Shown: in pieces, positions 55,701-61,286 of the stretch
Position numbering within the stretch: position 1 is the first letter of the stretch
How the letters are laid out: every line of letters starts with the position of its first letter
Notes under the pieces: model-generated
Told to the model about the DNA's origin: nothing
What the model saw: the letters and a program-made list of their open reading frames with translations, nothing else
The model's database searches: none
Assembly (NCBI GenBank): GCA_029572935.1
Contig: JAKQHM010000034.1
Location: 1-61,286, forward strand
Origin: Bacteroidota bacterium
GTDB lineage: Bacteria > Bacteroidota > Bacteroidia > Chitinophagales > Saprospiraceae
DNA length: 61,286 nucleotides
Direction: 5' to 3'
Made by a program: the position numbers and the translations under genes

Positions 55701-56553
55701 TCAGGTTACCATCACCGATGGCAACGGATGTACCGGCACGGCAGTCCATACCATCCGGGAACCACAGCCCATGCAGCTTACGCTCACTCCGATCACGCCA
55801 CCTACCTGCGATGACGGACAGGTAAATTTTTCCGTACTCAATGTCACAGGAGGCAACGGACCTGTGTATCGCTTTACCATACAGGGAGGCGCACCCAATC
55901 AGATCGGGGACAGGGTGCCTTTGTTTTCTGGGAGTTATGCAATCAGCGTATTTGACGTCAACGGCTGCCGCAAGGATACCACCATCGTGATCCCTCCGGC
56001 GCTCAACAGCCTCAGCGTCGATTTTGGATCGGATCAGGAGACCATCCAGTTGGGCGACAGCATCCTGCTCAGTGGCAATGTCAAATCGATCGTGCGCATT
56101 GACTCCGTCATCTGGACACCTTCCCGATTTGTATCCAGTCCCGATTCCACTGACTCTTATGTAACTCCCACCAGCAACACGACCTTCACCCTGACCGTGG
56201 TGGATGAAAACGGTTGCCGTGATTTCGACGTGATCACCATCCTCGTGGAAGAGCTGAGAAGGGTCTTTATCCCGAATGCCATGAGTCCCAACAACGACGG
56301 CATCAACGATTTTCTCGAAATCACCGTAGGTCCGGATGTGGCCGAGATTGAATTCGTGGAAGTCTACGATCGCTGGGGCGGCAGGGTGTACAAACTGGAC
56401 CGTCCGGATCTGGGTAGCGGTACGGTGCGCACCTGGGACGGCAGTTTCAGAGGCGATCCCGTCAATCCCGGAGTCTATGTCTTTCAGGCCTCAGTAGTCT
56501 TCCGCGATGGCTACCGTTTGGTGTACCGCGGAGACATCACCGTGATCCGCTGA
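52765..56553 (+). CDS. Surface adhesin-like protein with cohesin-like N-terminal domain, SprB-type repeats and gliding-motility (CHU_C) C-terminus
   Basis: 1,262 residues. After a signal peptide (to about residue 28), residues ~30-160 (GDTLCLDVVVKNFKDITGFQFTIS) look like a cohesin fold. About eight SprB/PKD-like modules follow, each ending in a strand like SVTVTDGNGCSATAMDSI, VTITDGNGCTGTAV or RITDSLGCVHTDSVRL. The C-terminal domain (VFIPNAMSPNNDGINDFLEITVGPDV...YDRWGGRVY...WDGSFRG...GVYVFQASVVFRDG) is the gliding-motility-associated / T9SS type B sorting domain. It is exported through T9SS and likely mediates surface adhesion or motility. The gene is GC-rich (63% in the hand-counted line 55381-55440). 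Confidence 0.9.
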   Translation: MRLFRYTFSKFSFSFLLPVLLGLGAMDSLISQQDSCAIFDIKTRSGQKGDTLCLDVVVKNFKDITGFQFTISYDPTVVTPISIPRIANLTNFTQGDVIINRNRDVISALWTDPNSIGESLPDGEVLFTICFLVIGNPGDCSPVKFSNIPTTIEVLRKYGSLDSVICFIDPDPDDQIKVLAPPGLTVVSSACGTLTNTGTITIKSWGGSAPYTVTSNAPNGNGTIPKAGDCLIISNLSSGNYNFTVTDSTGKDTMFVVQVLNAPPMAINNDISYTRDPTCYNRPDGRIGITFTGGVGKPKIIWSPLGTFGNTRETRLFAGKYKITLIDSFGCVAEREIVLTADTLKSSITIDKTASCFGKCDGQVTVTATGGTPFLGGYNFYWSQAVSRNCAAARSCTNDSLCGDQFVIIADRNRLTGGEACRDTIFFNVPYSGDLRDSVLVDSVRCFGEANGRIRAFVSSAGTLQLPLSFVLRTAAGNQVPGGTVNINEYTSPGLAAGIYYLSITDSLGCSLEDTIEVFQPFLLELVTLQLDSTESCAPGADAFIEVRGLGGTQAYNYQWDYQSSTSPRISGLTAGSYNITLTDAKGCTVSKSFTVTRPTGPVITGFNAVDVNCPGDSSGCIEVLVTAGSDPNLNFSWSVPGSTSRLCNLPSGLYSVTVTDGNGCSATAMDSIRFSGNAIRIDSFVIVQPSCPGKADGLIIVFARGGSGLLTYSWDNGVNSQVNASLRAGRYIVSVDDVGGCPAVQDTFTLIDPPKPLVNVSGFTAPSCATSSVCDGSADVTVNTADTLVTITWSSGEQRIFNSNAGIFNFRATALCEGPQFVIVTVNALCSDTIFFNIPAPVPIRLDSSRLILQTPSCFGRTDGSITVNAKGGRAPYSYQWINGPQGPTISNIGDGYYYVRITDSLGCVHTDSVRLRQPDTIRVQIIQGSSLDVSCPGANDGRITLVWSGGNGSRGTFNWSPNVGVDSVLTQLSAGTYQVTITDGNGCTGTAVHTIREPQPMQLTLTPITPPTCDDGQVNFSVLNVTGGNGPVYRFTIQGGAPNQIGDRVPLFSGSYAISVFDVNGCRKDTTIVIPPALNSLSVDFGSDQETIQLGDSILLSGNVKSIVRIDSVIWTPSRFVSSPDSTDSYVTPTSNTTFTLTVVDENGCRDFDVITILVEELRRVFIPNAMSPNNDGINDFLEITVGPDVAEIEFVEVYDRWGGRVYKLDRPDLGSGTVRTWDGSFRGDPVNPGVYVFQASVVFRDGYRLVYRGDITVIR

Positions 56554-56943
56554 TTTCGCTTCATTCTGATATCAGATTTCGTGCGTTATACAATCCGATG
56601 GAAATACGGAAGGGTGGGGCTATTTGCATCTTTTGACCTGGTCTCAAAAGAGATTTTCTGCCCATTTTCCTTTGTATGTAAATGATGCCATTCAAATTGT
56701 CTGACCTGACCAGGATGGGGAGGAATTTAATGGATTGGATGAGCAAAAGCATTCGAAGCAAATCAGGGAAAACCCTGAATTTTCAAAATAATACAAGGGC
56801 CGGGCAGCGAAATTGAAACAAAAGGAGTATATTTGTACAGAAGGAATCCTCAACAGACAGGATTTGCATTATCCAAACCCAGGGGACATAGACCGGGCAG
56901 CTGCTTCGGAATGTGTATTTGTTAACCATTTAAATTAATAAAC
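56554..56943. other. 390-nt intergenic region before the AT-rich block
   Basis: No gene seen. It includes the 12-bp palindrome TCTGATATCAGA (56565-56576) and a TATATTTG element (56828-56835) that would give the downstream surface gene a ~100-nt leader. GC falls from the preceding gene toward the AT-rich block across this region. Confidence 0.55.
56828..56835 (+). promoter_or_regulatory. Probable -7 element of the AT-rich surface gene
   Basis: TATATTTG (TAnnTTTG); no clear TTTG at -33. ATG 56944 is about 108 nt downstream and is preceded by the A/T-rich sequence TAAATTAATAAAC. Confidence 0.4.
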
Positions 56944-59230
56944 ATGGGTTATTTTAGTTTTCAATTAAAGGCCTTCCTGGAAGGAAATTCTGCTCTCCTG
57001 CAATCTGTTAAGTTAATGTCCCGTCATTACTTAATGACCCTTATCATGATCCTGCTTCTGCCTGGAATATCGCGTAGTCAGGGCATCTCGGTATGCGATA
57101 ATGGAGGGTTTGAAGATGACTTTACTTATTATACTGGATCAGTTTCTAGCTTTCTTTTTGGTTTTGGAAGTGAAAATTGTTACCCATTAGTTAATGGGGG
57201 TTCCGTGTTCATTTACAAATGTCCCTATTCCTGTTAATAATAGATTTGAAATTGTCAATAATGGGATTGATCCAATCACATCTGTAGATAGGGTTATTTT
57301 TGGAAACAAAAGTGCAATGATCAATAGTTACATTAATTTTTTTCAAAACCCAATTTGTAACCATAAAGCAGATATTAATCGTATAACTAAGACTTTTCTC
57401 GTTACCGAAGAAAACAGAAATTTTACTGTTTGGTATTGTTCGGTTCTAGAAAATCCTGGAGATCATAATGATCAACAACCCTTTTTTAGTATTTTCTGTG
57501 ATTTAGCAGATAATTCCCAGTTTTGTTTTGACGGTATATCTATTCCCGGCAATACAGCTATTTACTATGATGACTGTCAGGGTCAAGATCCATATCAAGT
57601 AGTTAAATATACAGACTGGGCATGTCATCGTGTACATATTCCAGCCGAACAAATTGGAAATTATGCAACACTGGAAATTACTGCAGCCGATTGTGCCAGA
57701 GGTGGACATTGGGGGTATGCATATATTGACGGCATTTGTGAGCCTTGTGCCGGGAGTAGTTATGGTTCTGGAACGATACAAAAGCCAGATATAGTGGTAT
57801 CGTGTGATGGAGATAGTATTACTATTAAAGGTTCTTATACAACTCCAACAATAGATGGGAATTTTAATATTCTGGATCAAATCAATGTACCTGGTTTTAG
57901 TATATACGACCTTTCCATAGATACTGCAACAAAAACTTTCAGATTTAGAATAGTCAAAACAGATTTTCAATCGCCAAATGATGATTGTAGAGATGTTATA
58001 GCATACCTAAAGTTTAAAAATGCATCGGGTGATTTCCTTCCTGATGTTCCAACTAATGGAATTGAAATATGTTATAATAATTTCTTAACTCCTACCCTAT
58101 CTCTTACAATTGGCAGTTGCCATAGAAATAATCCCAATGACAATAATTACTCTGACGATTATTACTATGTTAACTTCATCATACAAAGTGCAGACAATAC
58201 ACCTTGGACTCTCGAAAGAGTTCTGGATGATCCTCCTTCAGGTGAGTCTGGCCGCTATTTTCTGAATACATCAGGATTTGGAAACGGCATTTACAATTTA
58301 GGTCCAGTTATGATACAGGATGGTGCCTGGACCTTAATTCTAAATCATAATCATTGTTCTGATACATTCTATATTACTCCTCCTGAATATTGTTCGGGAT
58401 GCATTCAATTATCCCAAACTAAGATTTCAAATATTACCTGTTTGCCAGGAAACAATTGGGCTTATAATTTAACAGTTGAAGGAACTCCACCTGCTGGCAG
58501 TACTTATCGAATTAATAATGAGACCATGGATCGGTATTTTGGAATTACCTACACCAATAACAATTTGGGAAGTATATCTCAAAATTGTATAGATCTGATA
58601 ATAAATTACCATTATAATGGTCCGATTGTTTGCAATGCTTTATTAAAAGTTTGCCCTCCTAAGCCATGTGATAATAATGAAAATTGCGAATTCGAGGCTT
58701 ATTTAGATCAATTAAATTGTCTCAGCAATGGATCTTCTTATACGATTAATTTTATAACCAATGGAGGTGGTTATCCTTGCTATAAAGCAATAGGGAATAT
58801 GACAAATGTATCAGGTGCATTTAGCAATCCATTAGGGCCATTCGTTGAAGATATGACCATAATCCTTTACTCTTGTAGCGTGCCATTTGATTGCAGCTGT
58901 CAGAATCCAGACTGTTATAAAGTTTATTTTGTAGATAAACCTGATGATTGTCCAAGAGATCCTGAGGAAAGAGGATATTCATCCAATGGAAATCATTCAA
59001 CTGAAGTGTGGGTTTTACCCAACCCGGTTCATTCCAATGAGTTATTAATCAAATCAAAACTGAATTCAACACATTACGAAATCTACAGTACAACAGGAAG
59101 TTTGGTTAAGTCAGAAAAGTTCGATGGTTCTGAACATAAGGCCGATTTTAATTATACCCAGGGTATTTATTATTTGAGGTACAAAGACTCTTCTGGGATT
59201 TATAGAATTATGAAGATTATTAAATTGTAA
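56944..59230 (+). pseudogene. T9SS-type surface protein gene disrupted by a +1 frameshift
   Basis: The first part (ATG 56944, or 57016 for MSRHYLMTLIMILLLPG) encodes a signal peptide and CDNGGFEDDFTYY, then meets TAA at 57235. The other frame continues as PCSFTNVPIPVNNRFEIVNNG and runs to 59230. Removing one G from the G5 run at 57195-57199 would join them as LVNGVPCSFTNVPIP. The joined product would be ~760 residues: an N-terminal lectin-like jellyroll (about 57100-57750), Cys-rich beta modules, and a type A T9SS sorting domain from VWVLPNPVHSNELLIKSK. The whole gene is AT-rich relative to its upstream neighbour. A homopolymer sequencing error, a real frameshift or phase variation at the G run are all possible. 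Confidence 0.82.
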
Positions 59231-59239
59231 TTATTATTT

Positions 59240-59269
59240 TACCGGAGGCCTTAGCCTCCGGTACTTTTT
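59240..59269 (+). terminator. Rho-independent terminator
   Basis: TACCGGAGGC-CTTA-GCCTCCGGTA, a 10-bp perfect stem followed by CTTTTTC. It lies 9 nt after the stop of the frameshifted surface gene, just before ATG 59273. Confidence 0.88.
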
Positions 59270-59272
59270 CCA

Positions 59273-61286
59273 ATGAAAGTAATATTGATAAATCGAATCA
59301 TTAAAATGCTGCTGGCCTGTAGCATTTTGTCCAATATTACAAATGCACAGATTCAAGATTGTACATCTAAGATTACCGATAGCACCAATTGTTATTTCTT
59401 AAGAAAATTTGAAAAAACCAAAATAACACTTGAAAAAAAATGGGAATCGGAAAATCTTGTATTAACCAGTCAAACCCCATTGATTGCAGACATGGATGGG
59501 GATTGTATTCCAGAAATTATTACGTTTTCAGATCATACTTCTGATACAGAATTTGAAATTATTATCTTAGATTCCCAAAATGGAAAAACAAAAAGTAGAT
59601 TCAAAGCGCATTCTTTGGCTGATTTAAGTAATTCAAATTTTTTAATTGCAGATGTAAATAATGATGGAATAAGGGAAATAATATTTTGTACTTATGCTTA
59701 CAATAATTTTCCAAATGAATCTAAAATTGTTTGTTATAATAGTAATGGTCAAAAGTTATGGATTTCTCAACAAAAATATCACTCTATAAATAATTTCAAA
59801 GAATCTCCAACATTAGGAATTGCAGACTTTAATCAAGATGGAATTCCAGAATTGTATGTCTATAACAGAATATTTAATGCACAAACTGGTGTGTTGCTTA
59901 TAGATGGAGGTGATCAAAACGGGCTTGGAAATAATGACCTCCCTAATCTTGGTGCTTATCATGTATCTGTTGCAGCTCAACTGGATCAAGATATTACTGA
60001 CCTGGAGTTGGCAGCAGGGTTCAGCACTTATAAGGTAAAAATTACCAATTTAAATGGGACTTCAGGAAATAGCATGAATGCAATGAATATGTTAGTCAAT
60101 GGAAAATATCTAGATGGAAGAACATCAGTTGCAGATGTAAATCAGGATGGACAAAATGATGTCATAGTAGCACATTCTGGTGAGTTCAGTTCTTGTTTCC
60201 TTTACATTTATTCTATAGTGAACAATACTCCAACCTTTATTTCATCATTTAATAATTACCCTAATTTAGATTATTTAGGTACCCCGTCCGTTTCAGATGT
60301 AGACGGCGATGGGAGACCAAATATTTTGTTACCTAGAAATGATACCATCGATTGTTATTCATATAATGGCAAGAATTCTCTTGACCGAAAATGGTCCTAT
60401 AAAATTGATGATCATAGTTATTCTTCAATATCCACATTTGATTTTGATATGGATGGTAAGCAAGAAGTAGTCATAAGATGTGAATCTAGTTTAATTATAC
60501 TTGATGGTAGGAATTCTACACCTTCAATTATAGATAGTATAAACTGTTTTGCTTTTACTCTAAATGAATACTGTTCAATTGCAGATATTGATAATAAAGG
60601 GGAGTCAAAGATATGTATAACTTGTAATTCTGAACAAACAAGAAATTCATTATTGAGTAGATTAACCGTCTTCGGTCCTCCCGAAGGCCAGAAGTGGGCC
60701 CCTGCTCGTCCTGTATGGAATCAATACGCCTACAATCCCCTCTTCATCAACGACGACTTGACGGTACCCCGCGTACAGAAGAATCAGGCTACCTACATGA
60801 ATGGCAAATATAACAACTTCATGCAGCAGGAGTCGCTGCTCGATGAGAACGGATACTATAAGAAGCCAGCCGCATCACTTACAGGACAGATCCACTGTGT
60901 GGATTACGATCCGCTGACGGATCGCTTTACCGCACATTTTGAGCTGCAAAATCGGAAGGATGCCTCGAGGCCGGCAGATCCCGGTCTGCCCGTCAGCTTC
61001 TATGGCAGCAATCCGGAGACAGGCGGAGATACTCTTGGCTTATATCAGACCACGGCTGTGATCCGTCCGGGAGATACCCTGCGGGATCTGAGTTTCAGCT
61101 TTCCGGCAGATACCGCCCTGCGCTCGCTCTACCTCGTGGTGAATACGCGCAGGACCACGTCCGGCCCTTTTGACTCCACTCAGTTTGACCAGCCGGAGTG
61201 CGACTATACGGATAATTTTTACTACACCATTGAGTTACCCAAAATACAGAGAGAGAACCAGAGTGTATGTGAAGGTTCCGGATATT
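59273..61286 (+). CDS. FG-GAP/VCBS-repeat surface protein, mosaic in composition (3' truncated)
   Basis: The frame is open for 671 codons from ATG 59273 (MKVILINRIIKMLLACSILS) to the window edge with no stop. A signal peptide ends near NITNAQ. Residues ~70-440 contain at least five FG-GAP/VCBS-type Ca-binding loops: IADMDGDCIPEIIT, IADVNNDGIREIIF, IADFNQDGIPELYV, VADVNQDGQNDVIV and VSDVDGDGRPNILL. From about nt 60,660 base composition changes from very AT-rich to GC-rich while the same frame continues (VFGPPEGQKWAPARPVWNQYAYNPLFIN...), then a CARDB-like segment (SFSFPADTALRSLYLVVN). It is probably another T9SS cargo protein; the sorting domain would be beyond the window. Confidence 0.85.
   Translation, partial: MKVILINRIIKMLLACSILSNITNAQIQDCTSKITDSTNCYFLRKFEKTKITLEKKWESENLVLTSQTPLIADMDGDCIPEIITFSDHTSDTEFEIIILDSQNGKTKSRFKAHSLADLSNSNFLIADVNNDGIREIIFCTYAYNNFPNESKIVCYNSNGQKLWISQQKYHSINNFKESPTLGIADFNQDGIPELYVYNRIFNAQTGVLLIDGGDQNGLGNNDLPNLGAYHVSVAAQLDQDITDLELAAGFSTYKVKITNLNGTSGNSMNAMNMLVNGKYLDGRTSVADVNQDGQNDVIVAHSGEFSSCFLYIYSIVNNTPTFISSFNNYPNLDYLGTPSVSDVDGDGRPNILLPRNDTIDCYSYNGKNSLDRKWSYKIDDHSYSSISTFDFDMDGKQEVVIRCESSLIILDGRNSTPSIIDSINCFAFTLNEYCSIADIDNKGESKICITCNSEQTRNSLLSRLTVFGPPEGQKWAPARPVWNQYAYNPLFINDDLTVPRVQKNQATYMNGKYNNFMQQESLLDENGYYKKPAASLTGQIHCVDYDPLTDRFTAHFELQNRKDASRPADPGLPVSFYGSNPETGGDTLGLYQTTAVIRPGDTLRDLSFSFPADTALRSLYLVVNTRRTTSGPFDSTQFDQPECDYTDNFYYTIELPKIQRENQSVCEGSGY

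Noticed and set aside
1-61286. CRISPR arrays, insertion sequences, prophage or conjugative genes
   Set aside because: No regularly spaced short repeats, transposase motifs, integrase or structural phage proteins were seen in any frame.

Overview
The window looks like a chromosomal segment of a Bacteroidota bacterium, most likely of the Saprospiria/Saprospiraceae type. I infer this from three things: very large secreted proteins built from DUF11, HYR, SprB-like, FG-GAP/ASPIC and dockerin/cohesin-like modules that end in type IX secretion (T9SS) sorting domains; a full CHU_C-type gliding-motility C-terminal domain; and promoters of the TTTG-N18..20-TAnnTTTG class with A-rich rather than Shine-Dalgarno start regions. 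No T9SS machinery genes, insertion sequences, phage genes or CRISPR arrays were seen.

Layout. 1-8.4 kb: 3' part of a giant T9SS cargo gene. 8.7-12.6 kb: minus-strand envelope glycan operon (GT-C enzyme, cellulose-synthase-like GT2, DPM-like GT2, small membrane protein). 12.6-19.4 kb: mixed genes, including a beta-helix lipoprotein, an rtcB gene cut by an in-frame TAG, a Trp/Arg-rich secreted protein, a pirin, and a voltage-gated-type K+ channel gene cut by an in-frame TAA. 19.5-25 kb: UMF1-type MFS transporter, then a tightly coupled plus-strand operon (RimK-like ATP-grasp ligase, AstE/AspA-like zinc amidohydrolase, PBP4-type D-Ala-D-Ala carboxypeptidase, lipoprotein-type methyltransferase). 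25-41.4 kb: mostly housekeeping genes (purA, a methyltransferase, tRNA-Ser and tRNA-His, nrdB-nrdA, corA, cvpA-like, rpsP) mixed with surface and conserved unknown proteins. 41.5-52.6 kb: TonB-dependent-receptor-like protein with rpe, a DUF1028 protein, an FNT channel, a secreted esterase, a nitronate monooxygenase-like gene with fabH, and a thioredoxin-SPOR protein overlapping hutI. 52.7 kb to the end: three T9SS-type surface genes.

The last region is compositionally split. The 52.8-56.5 kb gene is GC-rich. About 56.94-60.66 kb is markedly AT-rich, and the sequence returns to GC-rich inside a continuous reading frame near 60,660, so the last gene looks mosaic.

Three genes are interrupted: rtcB (TAG), the K+ channel (TAA) and the 56.9-59.2 kb surface gene (+1 frameshift at a G5 run). 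All retain recognisable domains on both sides of the lesion, so they are either recent pseudogenes, sequence errors or, less likely, recoded genes. Unusual features include the RimK/AstE/PBP4/methyltransferase operon, a zinc ribbon on the K+ channel, paired DnaA-box-like sites upstream of nrdBA, and a GC-rich hairpin island abutting an extremely AT-rich tract upstream of the thioredoxin-SPOR gene.
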